A program made the translations under genes and the position numbers. From Fibrobacterota bacterium (GTDB lineage: Bacteria > Fibrobacterota > Chitinivibrionia > Chitinivibrionales > Chitinispirillaceae): a stretch of DNA of 64,000 bases. The notes beneath the pieces were generated by a model. That model was not told where the DNA came from and searched no databases. It worked only from the letters and a program-made list of their open reading frames with translations. The stretch covers positions 1-64,000 of the forward strand of contig JAEWVR010000018.1 of assembly GCA_023459055.1 (NCBI GenBank), written 5' to 3'. This document shows positions 29,216 through 39,441 of the stretch, piece after piece. Each line of letters opens with the position of its first letter. Position 1 is the first letter of the stretch.

Positions 29216-29463
29216 ATATAATCCTTTTTCCAACGAAAGGTTTAACTACGATTCCTGTGTAACCATGAAAGTGGCAACAGGGGTGACAGGCATTGAGAAA
29301 TTACCAATTGAAAACGATTCATAGTATATTTACATGGTTAAAAATAGTTCGGTGCCGGATAAAAATCACTACATTATGCTGTTTTTCGTCAAATTAACGC
29401 ATTCATTCTATCAGGTTAACGTTATTCTTGATAGTTAACCTACGAAGGAACTATTTTTGGATC

Positions 29464-31164
29464 ATGAAAAAACAACCTATTAAACAGCTTGCAATCGCCG
29501 TATGTATCCTTTTCGCATCCTGTGCTCATCAAAGTGCACCGGGTGGCGGACCTGACGATAAAACCAGCCCGTCAATTGTGACAATTTCTCCAGCGGATGG
29601 ATCTGTAAATGTCAATCCTAAAGGACGGATCACCATCGTTTTTTCGGAATGGATTTCCAGTAAATCAGACAAAGGCATCTCTATCTATCCTCCTGTAAAC
29701 ATTAAAACGGTTGTCAGCCGTAACAAACTTGACATAATTCCACTTAAAGGGTTTAGTGGTTCCACAACCTACCATATCTCAATTACCACACAACTTCTAG
29801 ATTTACATAATAATCCGATACTCTCACCGTTGAGTATCACGTTTTCAACCGGTCCGGTACTTGACAGTGGAACACTCGCCGGATGTATCATCGATCCATC
29901 AAAGAAATATCTTCAGCCTAAAGTAGTGCTTTTCAATAAAGAACATCTGCATCCTGACAGTATGTTTACCGGAGCTCCTGACTATCTGACACAGACAGAC
30001 AGTTCCGGGCTTTTTGAGTTTAAAAGTATCAAAAAAGGGTTGTATTACACAATTGCATTTCTGGATCAAAACAGCGACAATCGCATCCAGCCATCAAAGG
30101 AGCCCGTCTACAGCACGTCTGATTCTCTGCTGATGATATCGACAAAAGAGCAATCGGTATTCCTGTTTCCATCATCATATGACACGACAACACTCAGATT
30201 ATCGAATGTAAAAGCGCAAAGTTCAACAATACTCACCGGCGACTGGAACATCCCGCTTGATCCCCGCAGCGGCTATAGCAATCCACAATGCCATATTTAC
30301 AAAATAGATACGCCGTCTGTAATGACAACCGGAACATATATTCCACTGCCAAATGGTAAAATGTTTACCCTCAGACTTCGCACACCGATGTCATTTTCAC
30401 CTTACAATCTTGTCTGTAAGGTTATTGCACCCAATGGGAAAACACTTGATGACACTCTGAAATTCAACGGAATTTCTGCAGATGACACAACAAAACCGTT
30501 TGCCCGTGCAATGTTTCCGGCAACAGGATCAGTTTCAGATCTTGAACCGAAATTGCACATTATCTGGAGTAAACCGGTTATTATAAATTCTCCTGTTGCA
30601 TTGATTGATTCAACAGGATACGATACTCTTTTCATGAAGCCATCACCGGGTTATAGCGACACAACATTCTTTTCTCTAAAACGCAGATTGCAACCTGACC
30701 GGAGATATCAACTTGTCATAATGCGAAACGCCGGTACTGACATTGCCGGAAACCAGTTTAAAGCAAAAGACTCAACCGACACTGCTGCAATTATCATGTT
30801 CAGGACACTTCATGCGGACAGTATCGCGATCAGCCTTCAGGGAGCAGCATCGTGTCTTGAGAAAAATGTTCACCGGAAATGGATTTTCAAACAATTCAAC
30901 ACTATGGCTTCGTACATTACCAAAGATAGTGCAGGAAGTTTCAGGTTTGATTCGCTTCAGGCAGGCAAAGGAACGCTGTCCTACTTCGATGACTTAAACG
31001 AGAATGCAAAGCCTGATGTCGGCCGCCTTGTGCCCTGGTATCCATCAGAGGCTCATTTTAGTGCAGCAGATACAATTGAAGCCCGTGCACGCTGGGATGT
31101 TGAGGGTGTCAGAATCGACATGTGCGGCCAGTGCAAGAAAAAGAATGCTGCAGACAGTAAGTAA
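29464..31164 (+). CDS. Ig-like (Big_5) domain lipoprotein
   Basis: The ATG at 29464 gives a lipoprotein signal ending FAS-C20, followed by a Gly-Pro-rich linker (APGGGPDDKTSP) that is a hallmark of a Bacteroidetes/Fibrobacteres family. A Big_5 (SbsA-type) Ig domain follows (about 35-125; SPADGSVNVNPKGRITIVFSE, TYHISI), then a prealbumin-like repeat with GLYYTIAFLDQNSDNR, and a second Big_5-like domain near 350-450. A late CxxC (CGQC) lies 11 residues from the end. The frame opens at a TTG (29428). Role probably envelope-structural; no specific function known. Confidence 0.7.
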   Translation: MKKQPIKQLAIAVCILFASCAHQSAPGGGPDDKTSPSIVTISPADGSVNVNPKGRITIVFSEWISSKSDKGISIYPPVNIKTVVSRNKLDIIPLKGFSGSTTYHISITTQLLDLHNNPILSPLSITFSTGPVLDSGTLAGCIIDPSKKYLQPKVVLFNKEHLHPDSMFTGAPDYLTQTDSSGLFEFKSIKKGLYYTIAFLDQNSDNRIQPSKEPVYSTSDSLLMISTKEQSVFLFPSSYDTTTLRLSNVKAQSSTILTGDWNIPLDPRSGYSNPQCHIYKIDTPSVMTTGTYIPLPNGKMFTLRLRTPMSFSPYNLVCKVIAPNGKTLDDTLKFNGISADDTTKPFARAMFPATGSVSDLEPKLHIIWSKPVIINSPVALIDSTGYDTLFMKPSPGYSDTTFFSLKRRLQPDRRYQLVIMRNAGTDIAGNQFKAKDSTDTAAIIMFRTLHADSIAISLQGAASCLEKNVHRKWIFKQFNTMASYITKDSAGSFRFDSLQAGKGTLSYFDDLNENAKPDVGRLVPWYPSEAHFSAADTIEARARWDVEGVRIDMCGQCKKKNAADSK

Positions 31165-31256
31165 ACATGTAAGATCCGGTACACCCAGATTGTCGCAGTT
31201 GAATTGTAAACAAATCAATTTCACCCGCGTCTTTCAGTTTTGATTTATTACAACTT

Positions 31257-33341
31257 TTATTTAACGCCAATCTTTACCGGTTTCAGTTTCTTTTTATTTC
31301 CCTTATCGTCAAGTAGCGTTGTGATCATAAGATACATGCCTGAACCCACTTTTCGTTTTTGCATGTTGGTTCCATCCCAAAAACCGGTATAGTCATTTGA
31401 GTCTTTATTTTTTTGAACCAGTACAATATCAACCTTATTAACAACATTCCCTACGGCATCATAGATTGTCGCAAATCCGCAAACACTATTTATCACATTC
31501 GATTCTAATGGACGTGTTGAATTAATAACAATAACAGATCCGTTTGCATTGCTATTGCTGATAAGATTCTTTGTCCCGATTAAAATGGCATTCATCGAAT
31601 CTGGCAGATTGGGATTATTCAATAGCGAATCAATTTTTTGAATCGCTGTACGATCAGACGTCATCGGATTGAAAATGACACTGATATCAACATTATCAGG
31701 TTTCTCAAAATCCCTGATTACGACCACTGCCGAGTCCGGACCAGAGATCGAATACCGTATGTTTCTCCCATTCTTTAAAGAAAGAATCTTAAGAACAACA
31801 GTCTCGTCACCCTCATCGTCAAGGTCGTCCGCCATTGGTACAACCGGCAATGTCTCCCTTTTTGTAAATTCACCCTTGAACACCAATGAATCAATGAATG
31901 GAAAAGCATCATAGTCGACACCCTTTGTCGCAGGTTTGAGTCCCGTATTTACAAGTGAGTAGTAGACGGTCAGATCACCTTTGGGCGGAGTGGGTATCGT
32001 ACGGGAAATCTCAAACACGCCCTGTTCCAGGTTTGTTTCTCTGGCAAGCGGTTTCGTAGCTTTAACGGAAACCCTGAAGTATGTCGTATCTGAGCAATCC
32101 AACTGTATACCATCAGACATCCGCGTTGCATCATCCCTGGTAACATCAAAATTAAAACGTGTCAAGGTATCGTAGGTTACATTATCCTTCCTGATCCTGT
32201 ACTTAATCTCCATTGAAAAATGCGTGGTAACATCATTTAACGGCAGTCCACCCGGAATCAGGAATACACTGTCAGCTTTTCTATAGTCACTATAAACTTT
32301 ATTATTGATCGTGAGTGTCGTCGGTTCCTGCTTAAGAGTGTTAATAATCGGGTTAAGTGCATTATTGATCAGCATTGTCAGGAGCGCCTGATGTGATGCC
32401 TGCATACCATAATATGCACTGATAGTATTACTTGATGAGTATCCATTGTTACGTATGTTTTTGGTCATTTCAGAAATGCTTCTTGGTACGGAACCACCCT
32501 GTGGCACAAAATAGATTGTGAATGTTGTTGGCATCCCGGTCCCCTGAACAAATTCATTATTTAAAGTCAGTGGCCATTCTCTATTCGGTTCTCCATCAGA
32601 CAAAAAAATGACAAACTGATTTTCTTTTGCGTTAGAAGTCTTTGCCATCTCAAGCTTAGCAGCTTCAAATGCCACATTAATATTGGTATAACCACCATAT
32701 TTAAATGACGGATTATGCGTTAGAACTGCAGTGGTACATGGACCGGGAATATCATTATTTTTGATTATTGTATCTTTTGTGGTAAGAAAATCTTTAATGA
32801 TATCAACCCAGCGTTTTCCACCAGATACAACTGAATCAAGCTTATGAATTGGCAGATACCCCTGAGCCTTTGGTATACCTGATGGAAATGATGCATACGG
32901 AAGGGGTATGACATGCTGATCTTTTGTATCAAAAAACAGATAATCTACAAAAACAGATAATCCGATCTCTGCTTTTGGATACATTTTATAGATTGTGTCG
33001 AGAAGTGCTGATGTAACCTCAAAACGTGCACCTCCAATGTCACGTGGATTATCTGCATTATTCAGGCCATTCATACTGTGAGAATTATCAATGACAAACA
33101 TGATCGTTGGCGGGGTAGCATTCGGATTAACGCCCTCATATACCTTCTCGGGTGAACAAACAAAAAATCCCGGAGCGAATGCATTAACTTTTTTAGGCAC
33201 GATAATGTTAGTACCATTAAAACTTTCGGGACAGGACGTAAGCCTGAATGTACATGATTCATCTGCGGAAAACACACTTGTATTCAAAAAAAATAGAAAT
33301 CCAACCGTAAAAACCAATTTACCCGAAATTTGGTATAGCAT
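31257..33341 (-). CDS. Secreted VWA protein with FlgD-like C-terminus (paralogue of the 36070-38751 protein)
   Basis: The start at 33341 follows AAAGGAAC; the frame opens at 33362. Signal peptide 1-25 (VFS-AD). A cysteine-bearing N-terminal segment (CxxxxTSCP...CSP) precedes a VWA domain with metal-site DNSHS (D85, S87, S89) and FLSDGEPN. A Calx-beta or DUF11-like beta domain follows (about 430-560), and the end is the FlgD-like domain (about 610-694; ATIYDAVGNVV, YTGFWDGTN, GSGMYLMI). The matching EMTKNI(R/Q)NN(G/N)YS(S/A)SN segment in the other VWA protein proves paralogy. The metal site suggests ligand or partner binding at the cell surface. Confidence 0.75.
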   Translation of the reverse strand: MLYQISGKLVFTVGFLFFLNTSVFSADESCTFRLTSCPESFNGTNIIVPKKVNAFAPGFFVCSPEKVYEGVNPNATPPTIMFVIDNSHSMNGLNNADNPRDIGGARFEVTSALLDTIYKMYPKAEIGLSVFVDYLFFDTKDQHVIPLPYASFPSGIPKAQGYLPIHKLDSVVSGGKRWVDIIKDFLTTKDTIIKNNDIPGPCTTAVLTHNPSFKYGGYTNINVAFEAAKLEMAKTSNAKENQFVIFLSDGEPNREWPLTLNNEFVQGTGMPTTFTIYFVPQGGSVPRSISEMTKNIRNNGYSSSNTISAYYGMQASHQALLTMLINNALNPIINTLKQEPTTLTINNKVYSDYRKADSVFLIPGGLPLNDVTTHFSMEIKYRIRKDNVTYDTLTRFNFDVTRDDATRMSDGIQLDCSDTTYFRVSVKATKPLARETNLEQGVFEISRTIPTPPKGDLTVYYSLVNTGLKPATKGVDYDAFPFIDSLVFKGEFTKRETLPVVPMADDLDDEGDETVVLKILSLKNGRNIRYSISGPDSAVVVIRDFEKPDNVDISVIFNPMTSDRTAIQKIDSLLNNPNLPDSMNAILIGTKNLISNSNANGSVIVINSTRPLESNVINSVCGFATIYDAVGNVVNKVDIVLVQKNKDSNDYTGFWDGTNMQKRKVGSGMYLMITTLLDDKGNKKKLKPVKIGVK

Positions 33342-33719
33342 AAATAGTTCCTTTGTGAGCAACGATATCCCCTCAACCCAGTACCTGTAATATATCCACA
33401 GAAATGTACACAGTCAACAGGGTATACCAATTAATCATTGAATTGCTAAAGATAATCACATATTTATAGTATACAATTTTTTTCCATACTTGAAGTGATA
33501 TGGAAAAAAATATTTATAAATACCTTTTTCTTACGTCAGAAATATCAGCTTTTTAAGTGGATCATTCAAGTACTTTAAAAAATGTTATATAGCATTGCTC
33601 GCTTTTTGGTTTACCGTGGTTTTAGATGAAGGTAGCAAGAAGTACTATGCTGGTAGTAAGTGGGCAAATATGTCTAATGTATCGACTTGATTTGCTTTGT
33701 AGAGTTCGAAGTGTAGCCT

Positions 33720-33753
33720 AAAAATAGCGAGGGGAGGCACAACTGCCCCCCCC
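33720..33753 (-). terminator. Terminator of the barrel-TPR gene
   Basis: On the minus strand a GC-rich 9-bp stem with one mismatch (GGGGAGGCA / TGCCCCCCC on the plus strand) is followed by CTATTTTT, 30 bp after the stop. The rest of 33342-33782 is AT-rich, with no gene seen. Confidence 0.6.
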
Positions 33754-33782
33754 TGTATCAAACCGGATCGGTAATTTGTCGT

Positions 33783-36041
33783 TTACTTGCCTTTTTCAAT
33801 CTGTTTCTTGAGCAGTTCAATCTCCTTGTCGAGTTTATCCTCTTTCTTCTCACTCTTTTCAACTTCCTTCCGGAGCTCTTTCTGATTGATCATTTTGAGT
33901 ACCCGTGCAAGTGCGTATTCGACATCTTCCTGAACAACGCCAATATTTCGCGCAAAGAAGTTCTGACGGTGCCAGGTATCAAAATAGGTTACTTTTTCAC
34001 TGATCTCACGTATAAACTCTTTCTGATCAATATGCATACTGTCAATAGCCTCAACAGTATCAGATTCCTGTTTGTGTGATGCAATCTCCTCAACATCTTT
34101 TCCAAACTTCTCGTAGTTATCACGTATAGTTCTGTACGAATCAGTTTCGCTGTCAAGATCAGCCTGTGATGGTGCTGCAAGTGTACTTAAGCGTGAAGAT
34201 GCGCTCTGTAACGATCCAGCGGCGCTGTTATAATCTTTTTTCATCATGTTAACATACGCCTGAAGCAGCTCACCTTCCGCTTTGTTAACGTCCGATGTTG
34301 CAACACTGACAAGGCTCTGCCCGGCAGCGGTACAATCATCCCATTTTTTCGCACGCAATGCAATCCATCCGATACCGAGCAGTGCATCTTCATAATAGAT
34401 GCTGGTCTTTGGAACCATCTGCAGTGATGCCAGCGCATTGGGAAATTCTTTCTCTTCGTGAAACAGATACCCGGTAAACAGGTATGTTCTGTTTATCAAC
34501 TCTTCATCAGCGGCTGTATTTGTTTGAGCACTGAGACAATCTTTCATGTAACCAAGTGCAGCCTGATAATTATCCTGTATAGCAGCACACACTGCCATGG
34601 AATGACGCGCATAGATGTAATCCATGTGTGTAACCGGTATTTTACTTAAAACAGCAACCGCTTCGCTATACTTCTTTTCTTTAATAAAGGTTTCACCCTG
34701 CAAATAATGCGCGTGATACCGCAACGAATCGATTGTATGAGGTCCACTGAGCAGTTTAAACATATCATTAACACCGCTTGTATTATCCTGGCGATAGTAG
34801 ATATTCATTATTCCCATATTAGCAAAAGGATGAATTTTACTTCTTGGATACTTAATCATTGCACGCTGATATTGTCCGGCTGCGGCGTCTCTGATATCAA
34901 GCTTCTCAAGACATTCTCCACTGTAAAGACTAATAAAATCGTTCTTGATGAATTTCGGATACTCGACAAGAATCTTTGCAAATACAAAATATGCATCCCA
35001 GTACATTCCATCAGAGTACAGCTTCATAGCCTTATTGTAAAGATCGTAGGGGATACCGCTGATCTTCTCTTTAACCGCCTTTGCAACTTTTGCTTTACGT
35101 GGATCACCGAACTCCGACCGTGCAAAGATCGAGTGTGATGGATACTCGGCATCAAAGGGCATCATGAACTGGTACAGCACGGTAAGATCACGCCCTTTAT
35201 TCAATGATGGAGCGTGTACACCGGCAGTTGCACCCCAGTACTCATTACCAACCTGACCATATACTTTAAGGAAATTAAAAAGCCAGGTCCCGGCTTTAAA
35301 CGCAACATCAAACTCGATACTTTTATCACTACCGGAAGCATAACTTTCTGTCTGCGCAAGAAAATCCTTTACGGAAAGATACAGTTCGAGATCGAGCTTA
35401 TTCTCAAACATTCTCCCTAAATACGATACTGTCGCAGCACTGGCATACTCCACATCACCTGCAACAACAAGATTCTGTGTTGACAAGCCAACGATATGTG
35501 ATCCTATCAGGCTATCATTGACAATTGCGTACGACACACCGATATCTCCGCCATAACCTATCATTGTGCTGTCGAAGATATTATTATATGCAACATGAAC
35601 GTTACAACCAACACTCAAACCTCTCCAGACGTTGTACGCGTACGATAGCAGAAATGAATTACTGCGATCCGTAACAGTTCCATTTGATGCGATATCAAAG
35701 GTACCAGTTCCTTCCACCACTGAAGTTTTATTGAGTTCCCCGGCCCCGACACCTTCATAAGTTAATGCGAAGGTATGCCTGTGATAAGGAAATACAAAAA
35801 GGCCCTCGGTGAGTTTATAAGTATTATCAACAGTAAACGCCTGTGAAAGCTGCACACCGATATATTCTGCGTTTGACAGATACGCCGCATTAGTAAGTGG
35901 AGAATATCGCGCAAGTGCATCACGCCATTGTTGTGAAAGAAGATATTCTCCGGGAAGTCCGGCTGCAAAGGACGATACGCATCCTGCCGCAATACCGAGA
36001 CTGATCAACCATTTACGCACTGTTACTTTATTATTTATCAT
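33783..36041 (-). CDS. PorV/UPF0164-like outer-membrane barrel fused to TPR repeats
   Basis: The signal peptide (about 1-27, FAA-GLP) is followed by a barrel of about 310 residues, beginning with the ARYSPLTNAAYLSNAEY pattern of PorV/UPF0164-like proteins, then about eight TPR-like helix pairs (about 340-640; YNKAMKLYSDGMYWDAYFVF, AAGQYQRAMIKYPRSK) and an acidic/basic coiled-coil tail (about 690-752). The layout would place TPRs in the periplasm, tethered to the outer membrane. It follows the VWA gene by 28 bp and is co-transcribed with it. A platform for envelope or secretion complexes is inferred. Confidence 0.7.
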   Translation of the reverse strand: MINNKVTVRKWLISLGIAAGCVSSFAAGLPGEYLLSQQWRDALARYSPLTNAAYLSNAEYIGVQLSQAFTVDNTYKLTEGLFVFPYHRHTFALTYEGVGAGELNKTSVVEGTGTFDIASNGTVTDRSNSFLLSYAYNVWRGLSVGCNVHVAYNNIFDSTMIGYGGDIGVSYAIVNDSLIGSHIVGLSTQNLVVAGDVEYASAATVSYLGRMFENKLDLELYLSVKDFLAQTESYASGSDKSIEFDVAFKAGTWLFNFLKVYGQVGNEYWGATAGVHAPSLNKGRDLTVLYQFMMPFDAEYPSHSIFARSEFGDPRKAKVAKAVKEKISGIPYDLYNKAMKLYSDGMYWDAYFVFAKILVEYPKFIKNDFISLYSGECLEKLDIRDAAAGQYQRAMIKYPRSKIHPFANMGIMNIYYRQDNTSGVNDMFKLLSGPHTIDSLRYHAHYLQGETFIKEKKYSEAVAVLSKIPVTHMDYIYARHSMAVCAAIQDNYQAALGYMKDCLSAQTNTAADEELINRTYLFTGYLFHEEKEFPNALASLQMVPKTSIYYEDALLGIGWIALRAKKWDDCTAAGQSLVSVATSDVNKAEGELLQAYVNMMKKDYNSAAGSLQSASSRLSTLAAPSQADLDSETDSYRTIRDNYEKFGKDVEEIASHKQESDTVEAIDSMHIDQKEFIREISEKVTYFDTWHRQNFFARNIGVVQEDVEYALARVLKMINQKELRKEVEKSEKKEDKLDKEIELLKKQIEKGK

Positions 36042-36069
36042 AGTTATTCTCTTATATTGTTAAGGATGA

Positions 36070-38751
36070 TTATTGATACAGGATACCGATTTTGGTCTTA
36101 ATTGTACGGGAAACGCCATTTGATACCTTGACAACGATAACTGCCACATAGGTACCATCACCGACATAACGGCCATTGCGATTTACTCCGTTCCATATGT
36201 ACAGGAGTTTGCCGTTTTCTTTTGTAACCACCGCGCACTTGTCATCCTTTATAACAGCATTGCCAACCTGATCATAAATAGTAATCGATGCGCTCATTGA
36301 ATCCTGTGGTAACGCTACTTCACCGGATTTTATCTGCACAACTACACCATTTGTAACAGCCCCATTATTAAACTGACTTGCAATAACATTTGGAATCGTA
36401 TACGTTTTGGGATTGACAGGGGTCGGTCCTGCGATAGCAGTGAATGAGTAATCAATTTTTTGCGACTGCAATGTAACCCGGCGGTTATCCTTGTTATCCT
36501 GCACATTATTAAGCTTATCATTAACTGATGCAGCTTCGTTAATCCAGATCGAATCGTTTCTTGACACGCTGGTTTTTACATTCACTGCAGTAACAATAAA
36601 CCGCTGTGTGATCCCATCGCCACTTGCAATAGTGCTCAGATTGAGCGAATACCTAAGCTGCTTCACCGGATCAAATAGCCAGAATGGTACTGGTACATCA
36701 ACGCTATCTGCTTTTTCGGAAAATTTAACAACAAGAGTATCATCATCCTTCAGACTCCCGGAGGTCTTCCCGTTGAGATAGTTTGCACTTGCGATAACCG
36801 GAGCCATACTGTCAGCAATAACGACTGACCCAGCAGGAAACGTACCGCCAGCGGCGAGATTCGGTACATTCTGTATTGCAAGGCGTTCTTCTGATGCTGT
36901 TGCAGTGTTTGGTTCTTTTTCGGAAACCTTGACAACGAGATCAAAGCCTGTACCGGTTTTTGATGCCGATACGATTCTCATCGAACGGGCACCCGAAAAG
37001 TACAATTTCGAGGTAATCTGGTTAAGTTCCTCACTGGTAATGGTATTTGCAGCTTCAGTAACTTTAATCAGGTCTGCAAAACCATCGGCATCCTGATCAA
37101 ACATGCTGGCTGAAACAATTCCAAGGTTTCGTGCTGCACCAATACCTCGTGTCGCCCTTACGACATCAAGGGGAAAATCAGGATTTTCATACCGGGCTGC
37201 AATACTGTCATTCGCAGTAGTCTGCAGCGTATTATCTACCTTGGCCTGAATTGCCGTCTCGCGTGTTACGAACCCGGAATAGTAGTCTGACTGTTTATTT
37301 GCAGTTACTGTTAAACTGTCTTTATATCCGGCTGCAGTATTGGTTATTTTTAGTTGAACAGTATTTTGAGTCATCGGCTCCATTGGAAAGTACCTGATCT
37401 CGATATTTTTCTGATCATCAGTGAGCATTGACGGTATTTCTGTATTATTAACAAAAAATCTAATTGTCCCCTGCATCCAGCAGTTTGTTTCGATATCTGC
37501 AGGTACTTTGGCATTTGGATCCGTTTTTACAAGGATATCAAAAGTTCTGGTTGAGTCAGCATCCATTGGTGGATCATAATGGTAGGTGAAACTTACGGTA
37601 AATTTTGTCAATGGATTTTTCAATGCAAAACTGTTCGGGAAATAAGCATAATCGCCTTCAAACTTTGTTGCACTTATACCATTAATTGTCATGCTTTGTG
37701 GTGTACTTGGAATTTTTGTAAAACCGCGACCTGTTGACACATTAAGAAGCTTACTGATCAGATCTTCAATATTACCCTGTGTTTTCCACACAACACTCAT
37801 TTTATTACTTGCTGAGTAATTGTTATTCTGGATATTTTTTGTCATCTCGACAATCTGCTCCGGGATCGGCTGTTTTTCATTTACCCAGTATGCAGTAAAT
37901 GTTGTAGGAAGACTTGTTCCAGCTTTGAAATCATTAATATAAGGTCTTCTCTCAAGATCGACATTCTGCGGTTCACCATCCGAGAGAAATATTATGTACT
38001 GTTTTGCACGCGGATTCTTCGCTGTCTGAAACGCTTTTCGTGCGGCATCAAACGCAAGCGTTACATCTGTTGTGCCATTATACCCGGTAAGTGAGTTTTC
38101 ATACCCGGAATGACCACTATGACGTCCGTTATTACCATAATAACAATTAATCAGTTTCCTGTTATTTCCAGGGTCTCTTTCGGTGGAGCTCAAAGCAATC
38201 ACGCTTTTAAGATAATCGCTTGCACTCTGTGCGCCGACGGTTGCGTTTAATTGCGTAAGCGGAATATAGGCATCAGTATAGGATGATGCCGGATCGAGCT
38301 TTACCGCATATGGATCGTTTTCCGCATTGTGAAGCAACTGATTTGAAAAAATTGCCATGCCAACTTCAGACACCGGCGAACTTGCTTTCAGGGAATCAAT
38401 CAGATTTGCAGTTAATTGATACCGGACACAGGTGCTGTCCATAACAGACATACTTCCGGAGTGGTCAATCACAAAAAAAAGTGAGATGGTGTCAATATTA
38501 CCCGGCACATACGATTCATCAAAGTAGGTCGGAGAGCAGTGTTTGAAAACATTCGACAACGCGACGATTTTCGGAGGAAGCTTCAGAGTATCAATTGAAG
38601 ATGTCGCATAGTTGGTAGGACAATCGAGTATTGCCTCGCAAACTTCAGCAGCCTGAGACTGCCCGATACAGAAAAAAATGATAGCGACCACTGTCAATCG
38701 TAAAACTACCTTTTGCATCCAGCCTGTGTGTTTTAGCAATTCCTTCTTCAC
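36070..38751 (-). CDS. Secreted VWA protein with Ig-like domains and FlgD-like C-terminus
   Basis: The best start is GTG at 38751, with AAGGAG 10 nt upstream, giving a signal peptide ending SQA-AE; the frame opens at 38829. A cysteine segment (CEAILDCP...CSP) precedes VWA with DHSGS (D96, S98, S100) and FLSDGEPQN. Beta-rich domains fill about 380-790, including VSASMFDQDADGFADLIKV, a calcium-loop-like motif. The end is FlgD-like (about 810-893; ITIYDQVGNAV, GDGTYVAVI). It is the first gene of a unit with the barrel-TPR gene. Surface binding is inferred. Confidence 0.75.
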   Translation of the reverse strand: MKKELLKHTGWMQKVVLRLTVVAIIFFCIGQSQAAEVCEAILDCPTNYATSSIDTLKLPPKIVALSNVFKHCSPTYFDESYVPGNIDTISLFFVIDHSGSMSVMDSTCVRYQLTANLIDSLKASSPVSEVGMAIFSNQLLHNAENDPYAVKLDPASSYTDAYIPLTQLNATVGAQSASDYLKSVIALSSTERDPGNNRKLINCYYGNNGRHSGHSGYENSLTGYNGTTDVTLAFDAARKAFQTAKNPRAKQYIIFLSDGEPQNVDLERRPYINDFKAGTSLPTTFTAYWVNEKQPIPEQIVEMTKNIQNNNYSASNKMSVVWKTQGNIEDLISKLLNVSTGRGFTKIPSTPQSMTINGISATKFEGDYAYFPNSFALKNPLTKFTVSFTYHYDPPMDADSTRTFDILVKTDPNAKVPADIETNCWMQGTIRFFVNNTEIPSMLTDDQKNIEIRYFPMEPMTQNTVQLKITNTAAGYKDSLTVTANKQSDYYSGFVTRETAIQAKVDNTLQTTANDSIAARYENPDFPLDVVRATRGIGAARNLGIVSASMFDQDADGFADLIKVTEAANTITSEELNQITSKLYFSGARSMRIVSASKTGTGFDLVVKVSEKEPNTATASEERLAIQNVPNLAAGGTFPAGSVVIADSMAPVIASANYLNGKTSGSLKDDDTLVVKFSEKADSVDVPVPFWLFDPVKQLRYSLNLSTIASGDGITQRFIVTAVNVKTSVSRNDSIWINEAASVNDKLNNVQDNKDNRRVTLQSQKIDYSFTAIAGPTPVNPKTYTIPNVIASQFNNGAVTNGVVVQIKSGEVALPQDSMSASITIYDQVGNAVIKDDKCAVVTKENGKLLYIWNGVNRNGRYVGDGTYVAVIVVKVSNGVSRTIKTKIGILYQ

Positions 38752-39441
38752 CAGCGCATTTCTCCTTATTATATAGTTATAGAAATGTTCCGTCTCACCA
38801 GTCAGAATTCTGTTTGTTTCTCCTGACAAACAACACTCCCCACCCCTGACCGGATCAACCCTTACGTTTGCAGTTAACAGTTAAAAACTGTTCTACTATA
38901 ATATACAGCAATTTTCTGGTGATGTATTAAATTTTGTACAATGATTCTTAGCATAATATATTAATAAAATATACATATACTTTATTTTCAATTAATTACA
39001 AATGTTATCTGTACAATATATATACACTTTTATTTTACTGATCTTTGATTTTTAAGATAGGCCGCTTTCAGCAATTAAAAAAAAATTCCGACAATCATCC
39101 GACAATGTATCCATAAAATCATTCATATACCAGACTCTCCATGACAATTTAGACAAATTATCAAACAATCAACACGTTACATACTCTAAATCGCTTCGGT
39201 ATGAGTATTCGCCAGCCTCTCGTACTATTTTTAATTATAACTGCATGAGAACAATGCAGTATGCCGCAGCCTATGGCAGTTTGTTCAATAATTTCAACCT
39301 ATTTTGCCAGTTTTAATACGAATACAACGGCAGAACACTCCGTCGATTTACACAATAGCAGCGTTATTTTCGCCTTGTATTCCCTATCACCTCTATGTAA
39401 TTTCTACACAACGATCAGTAATAACTCGATACTGGAAAACA
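38752..39441. other. Long AT-rich divergent region upstream of the cobalamin operon
   Basis: This is 690 bp without a convincing gene. Two small hairpins lie near 39240-39260 (ACTGCAT/ATGCAGT) and 39262-39278 (TGCC...GGCA), about 170-200 bp before cobQ. I looked for the conserved B12-box and closing GCCACTG of a cobalamin riboswitch and did not find them. Frames open from 39261 and 39304 are AT-rich extensions and look non-coding. Confidence 0.4.

Noticed and set aside
39304..39441. N-terminal extension of cobQ by 46 residues
   Set aside because: No family member has it, and a better start with a ribosome site lies at 39442.
39200..39441. Cobalamin riboswitch upstream of cobQ
   Set aside because: Hairpins exist, but the conserved B12-box and closing GCCACTG were not found by eye; a covariance search would be decisive.
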